From Fructobacillus broussonetiae (lineage in GTDB: Bacteria > Bacillota > Bacilli > Lactobacillales > Lactobacillaceae): a DNA stretch of 59,431 nt. The position numbers and the translations under genes are program-made. This document shows, piece by piece, positions 42,528 to 52,532 of the stretch (position 1 is its first letter; the number at the start of each line of letters is the position of its first letter). The DNA lies in NCBI RefSeq assembly GCF_018437275.1, contig NZ_JAAMFK010000011.1:1-59431 (forward strand), written 5' to 3'. The notes under the pieces are model-generated. The model saw only the letters and a list, made by a program, of their open reading frames with translations. It did no database searches and had not been told where the DNA came from.

Positions 42528-43442
42528 ATGACTCCGGTAAACAACTTACGACAAGAAGGGCAAGAAGCCTTTGATAATGGGGACTACGAACTGGCCGTGC
42601 AAAAGTGGTCAGATTTGTATGACAGTGACCGAACCTTTGAAAATAATCAACTGTTTGCTCGTGCGCTGTCACGAAGTGGACAACCCCAGGCGGCGTTGAC
42701 GGTCGCAAAGGAGTATGTCGGCGAATACCTAGGGCAAAAAAAGGACTACCAGTTCTATTTTGATCTTTGTTTGAACGCCTCATACTTCATCATGGCCCGT
42801 CGAATGGCGATGGAGTCAATTGAAGAAAGAGACAAAAACCGTCGGATAAAGGAAGTGGAAGAAGCTGAGAAAAAGGCGAAGGAAGAACACGGCGATGCCT
42901 TGAAGAAAATTGCTCGACGTTTTCACCATATCTCGGGTTACGACGCCTTGGAACAACAGCAAATTTATCAAGATGCAATGTCGCTTCCAATTGAAGACTA
43001 CGTCGATGCGGCTCGCACTATTTTGAAGGATCCTTACACGTTGCCTTTGGTTCAGGCAAGCATCTTGTCGGATATTCAGTGCCTGATTTTGCACCAGAAC
43101 TTCACCTACTGCTTCCTTGATGGAAAAGAGTACACAACGGTTTTTTGTGAACATCCTCGCCCACTCCGCGATCCAAATTTTGAGGCAGCCAGAAATTACC
43201 TCATCGAAACGGTGGGGCAAGAAGATCCGGTGGCCTTTGAAATGTTAATGGAACAGTTGAAGTTGGAGATGCATGTGCTCTTCCCGCAGATTGACCGGAT
43301 TGAGAATCCAATTGCCTGGGTTCAGAGTGACATGACCCTTTTCAACGACCGTGATGATCAAAGCTTTGAAGAGGAGAGTGAAGAACAAAAGAACTTACAT
43401 CTTTTGGTTCACCGTTCCTTGGAAGAGATGGGTGCATCATAA
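42528..43442 (+). CDS. TPR-repeat protein of unknown function
   Basis: A 304-residue, largely helical, cytosolic protein. The N-terminal 100 residues look like tetratricopeptide repeats (LRQEGQEAFDNGDYELAVQK and LFARALSRSGQPQAALTVAK). A charged coiled-coil stretch covers about residues 100-130. The C-terminal half contains several Leu-rich helices, and DUF3196-type proteins of lactobacilli have this shape. ATG 42528 has GAGGAG upstream; an in-frame ATG at 42501 lacks one. It is a single-gene unit between two terminators. Confidence 0.75.
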   Translation: MTPVNNLRQEGQEAFDNGDYELAVQKWSDLYDSDRTFENNQLFARALSRSGQPQAALTVAKEYVGEYLGQKKDYQFYFDLCLNASYFIMARRMAMESIEERDKNRRIKEVEEAEKKAKEEHGDALKKIARRFHHISGYDALEQQQIYQDAMSLPIEDYVDAARTILKDPYTLPLVQASILSDIQCLILHQNFTYCFLDGKEYTTVFCEHPRPLRDPNFEAARNYLIETVGQEDPVAFEMLMEQLKLEMHVLFPQIDRIENPIAWVQSDMTLFNDRDDQSFEEESEEQKNLHLLVHRSLEEMGAS

Positions 43443-43472
43443 AAAACTGTTATTTGAATGAAAACGCTAAAA

Positions 43473-43495
43473 AAGGCCTTGCGAGGCCTTTTTTG
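43473..43495 (+). terminator. Intrinsic terminator after the TPR gene
   Basis: Arms AAGGCCT and AGGCCTT around TGCG, with A and T runs on both sides. Confidence 0.88.
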
Positions 43496-43522
43496 CTAGA
43501 CTAAAAAGAAGTGAAAAAATTG

Positions 43523-43551
43523 TTTACAAAAAAATTATATATTAGTATAAT
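43523..43551 (+). promoter_or_regulatory. Promoter of tuf
   Basis: TTTACA (43523-43528) and TATAAT (43546-43551), 17 nt apart, in very AT-rich sequence that may act as an UP-like element. The leader to the tuf start is about 120 nt. Confidence 0.85.
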
Positions 43552-43675
43552 TAATTCCGGCTCATAGGCCAGAAAAACGGTTCATCCGGTTGTTTTTATC
43601 GGGTAATCGTTGTAAAATGTAAACATACGATTTTTCTTGGATAAACTGAGAAAATAAAATTTGGAGGAAACTACA

Positions 43676-44863
43676 TTGGCTAAAGAAACATATGTACGTA
43701 ACAAGCCCCACGTTAACATTGGAACGATTGGGCACGTCGATCACGGAAAGACTACTTTGACTGCCGCTATCTCAAAGGTATTGGCTGAAAAGGAAGGTAA
43801 GACTGCTACTGATTTCGCCGAAATCGATAACGCGCCTGAAGAAAAGGATCGTGGAATCACGATCAACACTTCCCACATCGAATACGAAACGGAAGCTCGT
43901 CACTACGCCCACATCGATGCCCCTGGTCACGCGGATTACGTTAAGAACATGATCACTGGTGCCGCACAAATGGACGGTGCTATCTTGGTTGTTGCCGCTA
44001 CTGATGGTCCTATGCCACAGACGCGTGAACACATCTTGCTTGCCCGCCAGGTTGGTGTTGAATACTTGGTTGTCTTCTTGAACAAGACTGACCTTGTTGA
44101 CGACGAAGAATTGGTTGACTTGGTTGAAATGGAAGTTCGCGAATTGTTGTCAGAATATGACTTCCCAGGCGATGACATTCCTGTAATCAAGGGATCAGCT
44201 TTGAAGGCCCTTGAAGGTGATGAAGAACAAGCTAAGGTTATCATGGAATTGATGGATGCAGTTGACTCATACATCCCAACTCCAGACCGTGAAGCTGACA
44301 AGCCATTCTTGATGCCTGTCGAAGACGTATTTACGATCACTGGTCGTGGTACTGTTGCTTCTGGTCGTGTTGACCGTGGTGTTTTGACTACTGGTACTGA
44401 AGTTGAAATCGTTGGTTTGAAGGACGAAGTTCAAAAGACTACTGTTACTGGTATCGAAATGTTCCGTCGTACTTTGGACGAAGCACAAGCTGGTGACAAC
44501 ATCGGTGCATTGCTCCGTGGTGTTGACCGTGACCAAATCGAACGTGGACAAGTTTTGGCAGCCCCTGGCTCAATCAAGACTCACAAGAAGTTCAAGGCCG
44601 AAGTTTATGTCTTGACTAAGGAAGAAGGAGGACGTCACACTCCATTCTTCACTAACTACCGCCCACAATTCTACTTCCACACGACTGATGTTACTGGTGT
44701 CGTAGAATTGCCAGCCGGTGTTGAAATGGTTATGCCTGGAGACCAAGTAACGTTCGACGTTGAATTGATCGCCCCAGTTGCCATTGAACAAGGTTTGAAG
44801 TTTACTGTTCGTGAAGGTGGCCACACTGTTGGTGCCGGAACGGTTACTGAAATCGAAGGTTAA
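43676..44863 (+). CDS. tuf: Elongation factor Tu
   Basis: EF-Tu (395 residues) carries aminoacyl-tRNA to the ribosome. [14 protein letters not shown] (P-loop), [27 protein letters not shown] and GSALKAL are the GTPase motifs, and domains 2 and 3 are complete. I chose TTG 43676, giving [20 protein letters not shown] as in all homologues; the frame opens 5 codons earlier within the ribosome binding site (TTGGAGG). A TTG start for such an abundant protein is noteworthy but is supported by the SD at 43661-43667. Codon use is strongly biased. Confidence 0.98.
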   Translation: MAKETYVRNKPHVNIGTIGHVDHGKTTLTAAISKVLAEKEGKTATDFAEIDNAPEEKDRGITINTSHIEYETEARHYAHIDAPGHADYVKNMITGAAQMDGAILVVAATDGPMPQTREHILLARQVGVEYLVVFLNKTDLVDDEELVDLVEMEVRELLSEYDFPGDDIPVIKGSALKALEGDEEQAKVIMELMDAVDSYIPTPDREADKPFLMPVEDVFTITGRGTVASGRVDRGVLTTGTEVEIVGLKDEVQKTTVTGIEMFRRTLDEAQAGDNIGALLRGVDRDQIERGQVLAAPGSIKTHKKFKAEVYVLTKEEGGRHTPFFTNYRPQFYFHTTDVTGVVELPAGVEMVMPGDQVTFDVELIAPVAIEQGLKFTVREGGHTVGAGTVTEIEG

Positions 44864-44876
44864 TTACAACTTTCAA

Positions 44877-44906
44877 AAAAAGTCTGCTTAGGCAGGCTTT
44901 TTTTAT
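44877..44906 (+). terminator. Intrinsic terminator after tuf
   Basis: Arms AAGTCTGC and GCAGGCTT with one G-U pair, TTAG loop and T7. Confidence 0.9.
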
Positions 44907-44922
44907 TTATGAGAATACAATC

Positions 44923-44952
44923 TTGTTATTAAAGGCATGATTGGTCTATAAT
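44923..44952 (+). promoter_or_regulatory. Promoter of the adhesin pseudogene
   Basis: TTGTTA (44923-44928) and TATAAT (44947-44952) with 18 nt spacing. The promoter remains although the gene is broken. Confidence 0.65.
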
Positions 44953-45003
44953 AAACATGATGAAATTGCAAATCGAATAGATGTGCATTGAGAGAGGGTA
45001 TTT

Positions 45004-46377
45004 ATGTTAAAGCGTTTGATAATAATTTTATCAATTTTTTTATGTCCGGAATTACTAATATTGTTGGATTTGCGGACGAGCAGCCAAATTTAAATCCCTA
45101 CGTAAAATCAATTGACTTAGACGATTTATCACAAGGTAATCAAGCAAAGTAATATCAAGTTGATGACTTAATGAAAATCACTTGGCATTTCGACTTACCT
45201 AAAAATTCCCCCATTAAGTCTGGTGATCATTTAAAGTTTTATTTACCTATAAACTTTCAGTTTAATCCAGATATTATGGAAAGTGTGGATAAGGTTTCAC
45301 CACTTACTGATGCCGACGGCAATGTTTTAGGAACTACGTCGACTGAAGGTGATCGATACGTTGTAATTAGTTGGAACGACTATGCTGAGAAGTATTTTAA
45401 AGAAAACGGATTATTAGACAATATACTTGTGGCCTACGCAGGTTGGAATGTAGTTAATAGTAAGACGTCTCGTACTGTTCCGATAAATTGGGGCGTGAAT
45501 ACTCATTCCGTTCCTAGCACGCCAACTGTTGGTCCGACACCCGCCCCTGATCCGACTCCTGCGACACCAGTCGGAAAAGATGATTTCATCATTAACAAGT
45601 CGGGTAACTATGGGAATCCAAAGACAGAAGCAGGTTATATCTACTGGTCTGTTCGTTTAAATGCACGAAAAATGAATATTAATAATGCCGTCTTAAATGA
45701 TCAATTAAGCAACGGACAGACCTTGTATCCTAATAAGGGTTTTCAAATATGGAAATATGATCTTTCAACTGGATGGGATATGAACAAGCGTACTTTCATT
45801 AGTTCTGGTGACTATGAAAAGAATGGAATTTCAGTTACCCCGGGCTTGTCAGCAAATGGTAGTACTCATTTTCAAATTCACTTTGGCGATATTGATTCTA
45901 ATACTGGTTATGAAGTGTTTTATTATTCGAAATATGATCCTGAAACAACCCCAGACGGAACTGAATATACCAATGATGCTGACTTAAATGGTATTCAATT
46001 TAAAAAAGCAACAGCTTATAATGTTCATACAGCCGATAAAGTGTTTATATATGAGTTCATCATGGGAAAGAAACGCCCTGGTGGACACGTACCTAAGCAC
46101 GATGGTGGAAATCCGGTAAATCCAACCCCAACCCCAACACCTAATCCAACCCCTACACCTACGCCTACTCCTGCACCAAAGCACCCTGATTTCGTCTTAC
46201 CAAACACCTCGGGTGGGGTAGACAACAAGGGGGGCTGAATCGAATGAAAAGCAAGTGCCTATGTTACCAATGACCGGAAAAGTGTCTGATAACAAAAAGA
46301 CATTACTGTTCTTAGCTACGCTAACAACGTTAAGCTTTGTTTCGGCCATTGCCTTCATGAAGAAAATTAATCGATAA
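45004..46377 (+). pseudogene. Broken LPxTG-anchored adhesin (Ig-like/fibrinogen-binding type)
   Basis: Reading from ATG 45004 (SD GAGAGAGGG) gives a signal peptide start MLKRLIIILSIF. The run of seven T at 45035-45041 puts the rest out of frame; one more T would join it to MSGITNIVGFADEQPNLNPY. Next is a TAA at 45150-45152 in the main frame. The main ORF (45171-46238) has two adhesin-like domains (ITWHFDLPKNSPIKSGDHLK, then GNYGNPKTEAGYIYWSVRLN) and a Pro-Thr-rich repeat (PTPTPNPTPTPTPTPAPKHP). At G6 (46229-46234) the frame is lost again; removing one G joins it to LPMTGKVSDNKKTLLFLATL plus a charged tail, a complete sorting signal ending at 46377. Three lesions make it a pseudogene, unless the tracts vary. 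Confidence 0.85.
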
Positions 46378-46396
46378 CTGATACCTTTATGCATGC

Positions 46397-46435
46397 AAAA
46401 AGCGCCGACTGTATTGTTCAGCCGAGCGCTTTTTC
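46397..46435. terminator. Bidirectional terminator after the adhesin pseudogene
   Basis: Arms AAAAAGCGC and GCGCTTTTT with inner CTG/CAG pairing. It also serves the minus-strand gene that ends at 46441. Confidence 0.8.
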
Positions 46436-46440
46436 TTTAA

Positions 46441-46572
46441 TTAGTCTTTTTTATCTTGACCGAGAGCCTTTTCACGGTCCTTCTTTTCTTCTTCTGAAAT
46501 TGGATCAGGGAAGGAGATGAAGTCTTCCAAAGGGTTGTTGAGCTTTTCTTCTTGGTTCGTAATGCGTCCCAT
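46441..46572 (-). CDS. Small hypothetical protein (43 aa)
   Basis: I do not recognise it. MGRITNQEEKLNNPLEDFIS starts at ATG 46572 with AAGGAG upstream; the rest is acidic/basic (SEEEKKDREKALGQDKKD) with no membrane segment. The good SD and the position directly before a terminator support a real gene. Its upstream neighbour in the same direction is the methyltransferase gene 55 nt away. Confidence 0.6.
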   Translation of the reverse strand: MGRITNQEEKLNNPLEDFISFPDPISEEEKKDREKALGQDKKD

Positions 46573-46627
46573 ACTGTACTCCTTAATGAATGAACTGCTG
46601 TTATTATACCACGGGTAAGCGCGATGC

Positions 46628-47152
46628 TTAATCTTCGCTTGCTTCCTTTTCAAGCAACACCGATTGTCCGTCTACGGCTGTAAAAGTCGCCTCCGAACCC
46701 ACGCCGTCTAACGCTTCTCCAACAGCCGAGCCGGCAGCCTTGCTTGCAGCACCGACCGTGAGCAGCAAGGTTCCCCCAGCACGTAAGTAAGGCCAGGCAG
46801 CGCTCACAGCCTCCTCAATGGTGTCTTCATCGACGGTGTCGTCCATATAGTCAAAGACGATGAGATCGACCTTTGTCAGATGTCCCAGTTCTTGTTTAAG
46901 AGAAGCATCGGACAGACCACCATTCAGAATCGTGGCACGGTCCTGAAGGCCCACCATGAACAATGAGGCGGCCGTCTTGTTTGCTTCTTCCTTCGTATCG
47001 TGGAAGGAGAGGACCTGGCCATCTTTTCCAACGCGTGAGGCGAGAAAACGTGTGTTTTGTCCTTCCTTGGCAAAACCGTCGATGACAATTTGCCCGGTTG
47101 AAACGTGTTGCTCCAAAAAGTTTTTGATAAAGTGCCGGTTGGTGTATGCCAT
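46628..47152 (-). CDS. Putative rRNA/tRNA methyltransferase (YtqB family)
   Basis: A 174-residue Rossmann-like SAM enzyme. MAYTNRHFIKNFLEQHVSTG, VIDGFAKEGQNTRFLASRVG (SAM-binding motif I, in which the usual DATxGxGxDT is changed to DGFAKEGQNT) and LIVFDYMDDTV form the pattern of the small YtqB/PF06962 methylases, which act on wobble uridine side chains in tRNA in B. subtilis. Motif I is degenerate, so activity is less certain. Start ATG 47152 has AAAGGAGG upstream; the open frame extends 43 codons more without support. Confidence 0.78.
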   Translation of the reverse strand: MAYTNRHFIKNFLEQHVSTGQIVIDGFAKEGQNTRFLASRVGKDGQVLSFHDTKEEANKTAASLFMVGLQDRATILNGGLSDASLKQELGHLTKVDLIVFDYMDDTVDEDTIEEAVSAAWPYLRAGGTLLLTVGAASKAAGSAVGEALDGVGSEATFTAVDGQSVLLEKEASED

Positions 47153-47377
47153 GGTGGCCTCCTTTGTAAAAGTTTTTTTGCGGCGCATCCAGATTAGGCG
47201 CATCCAGGCTAAAGGAGGCGCTTCAAAATTTTGGCGCGCCTCTCTCATTGAATTGAAAGTTGCGTGCCTATTTTTGCGCACATCAATTAAAAGACGTTCC
47301 GCTATAAAAATAAAAGAATTTATTCCATTCCTTCATTTCCAATCCATTGCCTAGTATAGCGAATTTTTCCTTTCTTG

Positions 47378-47386
47378 TGTTATAAT
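47378..47386 (+). promoter_or_regulatory. Extended -10 promoter of the leuS T-box transcript
   Basis: TGTTATAAT at 47378-47386, extended -10 without a good -35. Confidence 0.7.
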
Positions 47387-47394
47387 TAGGTTAC

Positions 47395-47635
47395 TTTTCA
47401 ACACTAGTAGTAGCAGCGGAGCATCAGAAAGTAAGCGGGGCTGGAAGCTTACCAACCAACACTACGAACTCGGTTGAAAGCGCGATTGGTGAACTTCGAG
47501 TAGTCAGTCCGTTTTACCGCGTTAAGGTACTGAGGCTAGGAGAATAATCTCTTAGTGAAATGTAGGTGGGACCGCGGTTTCAACCGCCCTACGTTGGCTT
47601 TTTTCTGCTGACGTAGGGCTTTTTTTGTTAGGTAA
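47395..47635 (+). promoter_or_regulatory. T-box leader of leuS
   Basis: The conserved T-box sequence AGGTGGGACCGCGG lies at 47564-47577. A terminator follows (GCCCTACGT at 47586-47594 with ACGTAGGGC at 47611-47619, then T8), and the T-box overlaps the antiterminator region. Stem I begins near 47405. CTC at 47469-47471, after GAA, is a candidate leucine specifier codon. Uncharged tRNA(Leu) would bind and allow transcription of leuS. Confidence 0.93.
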
Positions 47636-47646
47636 AGGAGAAAAAC

Positions 47647-50076
47647 ATGGGATACGATCACCAGAATATTGAAAAGAAGTGGCAGCACTTCTGGCAGGAT
47701 AACAAGACTTTTAAGGCCGTTGATGGCTCAGACAAGGATAAGTACTACGTCTTGGATATGTTCCCATATCCATCAGGACAAGGGCTTCACGTTGGTCACC
47801 CAGAAGGGTATACGGCAACGGATATCGTGTCTCGCTACAAGCGTGCACAAGGCTTTAACGTCTTGCACCCAATGGGTTGGGACGCCTTTGGTTTGCCAGC
47901 GGAACAATACGCATTGAAGACGGGAAACAACCCGGCGACGTTTACGGATGAAAACATCCAGACCTTTAAGAATCAGGTGCAATCACTTGGATTCTCATAT
48001 GATTGGGACCGTGAAGTAAAGACCACGGATCCAAACTACTACAAGTGGACCCAATGGATCTTCGAACAGCTCTACAAGAAGGGCTTGGCATACGAAGATG
48101 AAATGATGGTTAACTGGGCACCTGACTTTCCAGGTGGTGGATTAGTTGTCGCAAACGAAGAAGTGGTTGATGGTAAGACGGAACGTGGTGGTTACCCCGT
48201 CTACCGTAAGCCAATGAAGCAGTGGGTCTTGAAGATTACGGCCTACGCTGACCGCTTGATCGATGATTTGGATGACTTGGACTGGCCAGAAGCCATCAAG
48301 GAACAGCAACGTAACTGGATTGGTCGCTCAATCGGTGCTTCAATCCGTTTCAACGTGGAAAACCACGACGACCAAATCGAAGTGTTCTCAACGCGTGCCG
48401 ACACGCTCTTCGGTGCCTCATACATCGTCTTGGCACCTGAACACGACCTCGTGGACCAAATCGTAACGCCTGACCAAAAGGCAGCCGTTGCCGAATACCA
48501 GAAGCAGATTTCATTGAAGTCTGATTTGGAGCGAACGGACTTGAACAAGGATAAGTCCGGTGTGTTCACTGGTGCTTACGCCATTAACCCAGTTAACGGC
48601 GAAAAGTTGCCAATCTGGATTGCGGACTACGTGTTGGCATCATACGGAACCGGAGCCGTGATGGGCGTGCCAGCGCACGACCAGCGCGACTACGACTTTG
48701 CTAAGAAGTTCGACCTCACGATTACACCCGTCATCGAAGGTGGAAACGTGGAAGAAGAAGCTTACGCCGGTGAGGGTAAGCACATCAACTCTGGCTTCTT
48801 GGACGGCATGGACAAGGACGAAGCCATCAAGACGATGATCGACTGGTTGGAAGAACACAAGGCCGGGGAGAAGAAGGTGAACTACCGTCTCCGTGACTGG
48901 ATCTTCTCACGCCAGCGTTACTGGGGTGAACCAATTCCTGTTATTCACTGGGAAGACGGCACGATGTCACTCGTCCCAGAAGAAGAATTGCCACTCCGTT
49001 TGCCTGAATTGTCTCAAGATGAGATGAAGCCATCAGGTACGGGTGAATCACCACTCGCCAACGCCAAGGACTGGTTGGAAGTAACCCGTGAAGACGGCGT
49101 TAAGGGTCGTCGCGAAACGAACACGATGCCACAGTGGGCTGGTTCATCATGGTACTTCCTCCGCTACATCGATCCAACAAACCTAGACGCTTTGGCGGCA
49201 AAGGACAAGTTGGACTACTGGCAAAACGTCGACCTCTACGTTGGAGGGGCCGAACACGCTGTCTTGCACTTGCTCTACGCACGTTTCTGGAACAAGGTGC
49301 TCTACGACCTCGGGGTTGTGCCTAACAAGGAACCATTCCACAAGTTGGTGAACCAGGGAATGATTCTTGGTGAAAACCACGAAAAGATGTCCAAGTCTAA
49401 GGGAAACGTCGTGAACCCTGATGACATCGTGAACGAATACGGGGCAGACACGCTTCGGATTTACGAAATGTTCATGGGACCTTTGACGCAAAACAAGCCA
49501 TGGTCTGAAGAAGGTGTGACGGGATCACGCCGTTGGTTGGACCGTGTTTGGCGTTTGCTCGTCCAAGACGATGGCAGCCTTTCAGACAAGTTGTCAGACC
49601 AGGGCGAAGACGCCATGAAGAAGGTTTACAACGAAACGGTCAAGAAGGTGACGGAAGACTTGGAAGAACTCCGTTTCAACACGGCCATTTCACAGTTGAT
49701 GGTCTTTGTAAACGAAGCCTACAAGCAGGATAAGTTGCCTCAAAACTACATGGAAGGATTTGTTCAATTGTTGGCACCGTTTGCGCCACACTTGGCCGAA
49801 GAACTCTGGTCAAAGTTGACGGGAGCAACGGAATCCATCGCCTACGTGGCATGGCCAACGTATGACGAAAAGGCTTTGGTCGATGACCAAAAGGAAATCA
49901 TCTTCCAGGTGAACGGTAAGGTTCGCTCAAAGCAAGTGCTTCCTGCAGACGTTTCAAAGGAAGACATGGAAGCTGCTGCCATGGCGGATGACAAGATTCA
50001 AAAGTACTTGGAAGGCGCTGACGTGAAAAAGGTTATCGCGATCCCAGGTAAGTTCGTCAACATCGTTGCTAAGTAA
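47647..50076 (+). CDS. leuS: Leucyl-tRNA synthetase
   Basis: LeuRS (809 residues) charges tRNA(Leu). The HIGH-like motif is in [20 protein letters not shown] and the KMSKS loop in [19 protein letters not shown]. The CP1 editing domain (about residues 220-400) has the conserved threonine and aspartate region ([20 protein letters not shown] and [20 protein letters not shown]), so proofreading is probably intact. It is controlled by the T-box leader just upstream. Confidence 0.98.
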   Translation: MGYDHQNIEKKWQHFWQDNKTFKAVDGSDKDKYYVLDMFPYPSGQGLHVGHPEGYTATDIVSRYKRAQGFNVLHPMGWDAFGLPAEQYALKTGNNPATFTDENIQTFKNQVQSLGFSYDWDREVKTTDPNYYKWTQWIFEQLYKKGLAYEDEMMVNWAPDFPGGGLVVANEEVVDGKTERGGYPVYRKPMKQWVLKITAYADRLIDDLDDLDWPEAIKEQQRNWIGRSIGASIRFNVENHDDQIEVFSTRADTLFGASYIVLAPEHDLVDQIVTPDQKAAVAEYQKQISLKSDLERTDLNKDKSGVFTGAYAINPVNGEKLPIWIADYVLASYGTGAVMGVPAHDQRDYDFAKKFDLTITPVIEGGNVEEEAYAGEGKHINSGFLDGMDKDEAIKTMIDWLEEHKAGEKKVNYRLRDWIFSRQRYWGEPIPVIHWEDGTMSLVPEEELPLRLPELSQDEMKPSGTGESPLANAKDWLEVTREDGVKGRRETNTMPQWAGSSWYFLRYIDPTNLDALAAKDKLDYWQNVDLYVGGAEHAVLHLLYARFWNKVLYDLGVVPNKEPFHKLVNQGMILGENHEKMSKSKGNVVNPDDIVNEYGADTLRIYEMFMGPLTQNKPWSEEGVTGSRRWLDRVWRLLVQDDGSLSDKLSDQGEDAMKKVYNETVKKVTEDLEELRFNTAISQLMVFVNEAYKQDKLPQNYMEGFVQLLAPFAPHLAEELWSKLTGATESIAYVAWPTYDEKALVDDQKEIIFQVNGKVRSKQVLPADVSKEDMEAAAMADDKIQKYLEGADVKKVIAIPGKFVNIVAK

Positions 50077-50100
50077 TTTTTCTTGAAAAATGACAAAGTC

Positions 50101-50122
50101 AGAACCGGACCAGTCCGGTTCT
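50101..50122 (+). terminator. Hairpin after leuS
   Basis: A perfect 9-bp stem (AGAACCGGA, CCAG, TCCGGTTCT) without a T run. It may be a weak terminator or a 3'-end stabiliser. Confidence 0.45.
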
Positions 50123-50185
50123 GGGTACATATTAAAAGTTAGTGCCTCGGGCGCTTTCTAAGCATCAAAAGAAGGAAACGTGATC

Positions 50186-52363
50186 ATGACAGAAAATAAT
50201 CCACGAAATGATCAAAATGAATACCTAAGCGCCGATGAGCTGCTAGCTAAGCTTGAGAAGAATCTCCAGCCAAGCCACAGTTCAAAGTGGGCCTTTTGGA
50301 ACCGCGAGAAGCGTGACGAAAACGCGTTGTCTGCCCGCAGTCCAGAAGAACGTTACCAACTTTTCCAGAAGCTCGGAAAAGAGGCGGAAGCAGAAGAGCG
50401 CCGTGCAAAGAAGAATACGCAACACCAAGCCACTCAGCAGAAAAGTCAGGCGCCCGCCAAAGCTACAGAAAAAGCATCACAACAGCAGGCACCTCAGCGC
50501 CCGGATCGACCACAGCAACAAGTTGAACGCCACGCCGAGCCTGAACATCACGCTGAGTCTTCCCGCCATTCTGACTTTGCCAGTCAAGCCCAGCATTTCG
50601 CACACGATGCGGCCAACGCCGCTCAGGCGATGACGACACAGTCAATCCGCAACGTGACGGATAAGGCTAAGAACGGCCTTTCAAAGCTGAAGCCAGGAAA
50701 AAAAGCATACAAGCGACAGAACCAAAACGACAGCCAAGCGCTCGTGCGTGGATCCTTCTGGCTGTCCGTTGGTAACATCGTTTCCCGCTTGCTCGGAGCA
50801 GCCTTCATCCTGCCATGGTTAGCCATGCTGGGCGCGGCGGCGAACCAAGCGAACGCCTTATTCTCACAGGGATATAACATTTACGGTATCCTGTTGTCGG
50901 TTGCGACATTCGGATTCCCATCCGCCATCTCAAAGGTGATGGCCCAGTTGATTGCAAAAGAGGATGAAGATGGCCTCTGGTCTTTGACCAAGCAGTCCCT
51001 TCAAATCGGAACACTGCTGGGAATCATCTTCGCCGTTCTGCTTTACGTGGCTGCACCGTTGTTATCAAACGGTAACGCAAACGTGGTGCCAGTCTTGCAC
51101 TCGCTTGCACCGGCCGTCTTGGTCTTTCCGGCCATGTCCATGGTTCGTGGAATCTTCCAGGGCCACCAGTTGATGCATATCTCAGCCTTGTCTGAGATTG
51201 TCGAACAGATTGGACGAATCATCTACCTCTTGATTGCGACCTGGATTGTCTTGGGTGCTAACCCAGCAAACTGGACGGGCGCCGTCGTGCAAGCCACCTT
51301 TGCTGCCTTTATCGGGGCACTCTTCGCCATTGCCGTCTTGGCATGGGGATGGGTTTACTACAAGGATCTCTTACACCCCGTTGAAGAGGTGGAAGAGGGC
51401 GGTTCACTCGTTTACAAGAAGAAGGCCAAGGCTAAAGCTAACGTGCTTTCCTTCTTGAAACCAGACAAGACGCAGTCAAAGGTCTTGGAGATTTTGAAGG
51501 AGTCATGGCCATTTATCATCATTGGGGCGTCGACGAACCTCTTCTTGTTTGTCGACCAGTACTCCTTCTTCCCGCTGATGAAGGCCTTCTTCCACACGGG
51601 AGCCGAACAGCTTCAAGTGGAATTCGCGCTCTTTTCTGCGAACCCAAACAAGCTCGTTATGATCGTGATTTCCTTTGCGACGTCAATTGCCGCAACGGCG
51701 CTGCCAATCTTGGCGGCAAAGAAGGCCGAAGGTTCTCTCAAGGGAATCCAGGAACAAGTGCAAAACACCTTCAAGTTGACGGCCTTGGTGTTGATGCCAT
51801 CGGCATTGGGGATGTACGCGATCTCAGACGTGCTCTACAAGTTCTTCTACCCAATTGATGGAACGGCGCAAGCAGGTATCTACCTCTTGCAGTTCTCAAG
51901 TATCCTGACAATCATCATGGCCGTCTTCATGTTGTTGGCCTTCGTCTTACAGGCGTTGTCAGCCGGACCGGTTGTCGTGCGTGCCTTCTTCTGGGGAATC
52001 CTCGTGAAGGTCGTATTCCAGGTGCCAATGATTTATTTGTTCCAGGGGATGGGGGCGCTCATTGCTTCTGCCTTTGGTTTCGGATGGGCCTTGCTCATGA
52101 TGCTTGGGTTCTTGAAGACCAAGTACAAGGTATCGCTTGGTAGCATCAAGCAGACGCTTTTGTACGGGTATCTCGCTTCGGCTGCGATGGCCATCGTGGC
52201 TTTCTTAGTGTCTGAATTCTCTGCGAACTTCCTTGTCGCAGATAACACGAAGTTCGGGGCCGGATTGGCCACCTTCCTTGGAATGGCAGCGGGAGGGGCC
52301 TTGTTGCTCTACCTATACAAGCGTTTCGGTTTGCTGTCACAAATTCTAAACCGTCGCCGTTAA
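50186..52363 (+). CDS. MurJ/YtgP-type lipid flippase with long N-terminal extension
   Basis: A 725-residue protein. Residues from about 190 onward form 14 membrane helices of the MVF/YtgP branch of the MOP superfamily, beginning LVRGSFWLSVGNIVSRLLGA. YtgP-type proteins flip lipid II or other lipid-linked cell wall intermediates. The first 185 residues are hydrophilic, rich in Gln, Lys, His and Ala (NTQHQATQQKSQAPAKATEK), cytosolic and of low complexity; family members usually have little or nothing there. ATG 50186 follows AAGGAA by 8 nt. Confidence 0.88.
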   Translation: MTENNPRNDQNEYLSADELLAKLEKNLQPSHSSKWAFWNREKRDENALSARSPEERYQLFQKLGKEAEAEERRAKKNTQHQATQQKSQAPAKATEKASQQQAPQRPDRPQQQVERHAEPEHHAESSRHSDFASQAQHFAHDAANAAQAMTTQSIRNVTDKAKNGLSKLKPGKKAYKRQNQNDSQALVRGSFWLSVGNIVSRLLGAAFILPWLAMLGAAANQANALFSQGYNIYGILLSVATFGFPSAISKVMAQLIAKEDEDGLWSLTKQSLQIGTLLGIIFAVLLYVAAPLLSNGNANVVPVLHSLAPAVLVFPAMSMVRGIFQGHQLMHISALSEIVEQIGRIIYLLIATWIVLGANPANWTGAVVQATFAAFIGALFAIAVLAWGWVYYKDLLHPVEEVEEGGSLVYKKKAKAKANVLSFLKPDKTQSKVLEILKESWPFIIIGASTNLFLFVDQYSFFPLMKAFFHTGAEQLQVEFALFSANPNKLVMIVISFATSIAATALPILAAKKAEGSLKGIQEQVQNTFKLTALVLMPSALGMYAISDVLYKFFYPIDGTAQAGIYLLQFSSILTIIMAVFMLLAFVLQALSAGPVVVRAFFWGILVKVVFQVPMIYLFQGMGALIASAFGFGWALLMMLGFLKTKYKVSLGSIKQTLLYGYLASAAMAIVAFLVSEFSANFLVADNTKFGAGLATFLGMAAGGALLLYLYKRFGLLSQILNRRR

Positions 52364-52384
52364 GCGATTAAGAAATAACTATTT

Positions 52385-52412
52385 AAGTCACCCCTGAGGG
52401 TGACTTTTTATT
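52385..52412 (+). terminator. Intrinsic terminator after the flippase gene
   Basis: Arms AAGTCACCC and GGGTGACTT, loop CTGA, T-rich tail. Confidence 0.88.
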
Positions 52413-52483
52413 TGTTCTCGAAACGACGGATGAAATAATCGTAACGAAATGCGCTGTAATGCTTCTTCAGACGGGCTTGTCTG

Positions 52484-52492
52484 TGATATGAT
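52484..52492 (+). promoter_or_regulatory. Extended -10 promoter of the YitT gene
   Basis: TGATATGAT is an extended -10 located about 40 nt before the start. Confidence 0.55.
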
Positions 52493-52532
52493 TGAAAGAG
52501 TGATTTAAAACGATTAAAAGGGGGAAAGTACG

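Noticed and set aside
43661-43675. Five-codon N-terminal extension of EF-Tu
   Set aside because: The extension is the ribosome binding site itself (TTGGAGG), and homologues start at the residue encoded by TTG 43676.
46119-46190. Tandem repeat or CRISPR-like array
   Set aside because: The repeated CCAACCCC-type units encode a Pro-Thr wall-spanning spacer; there are no spacers and no cas genes.
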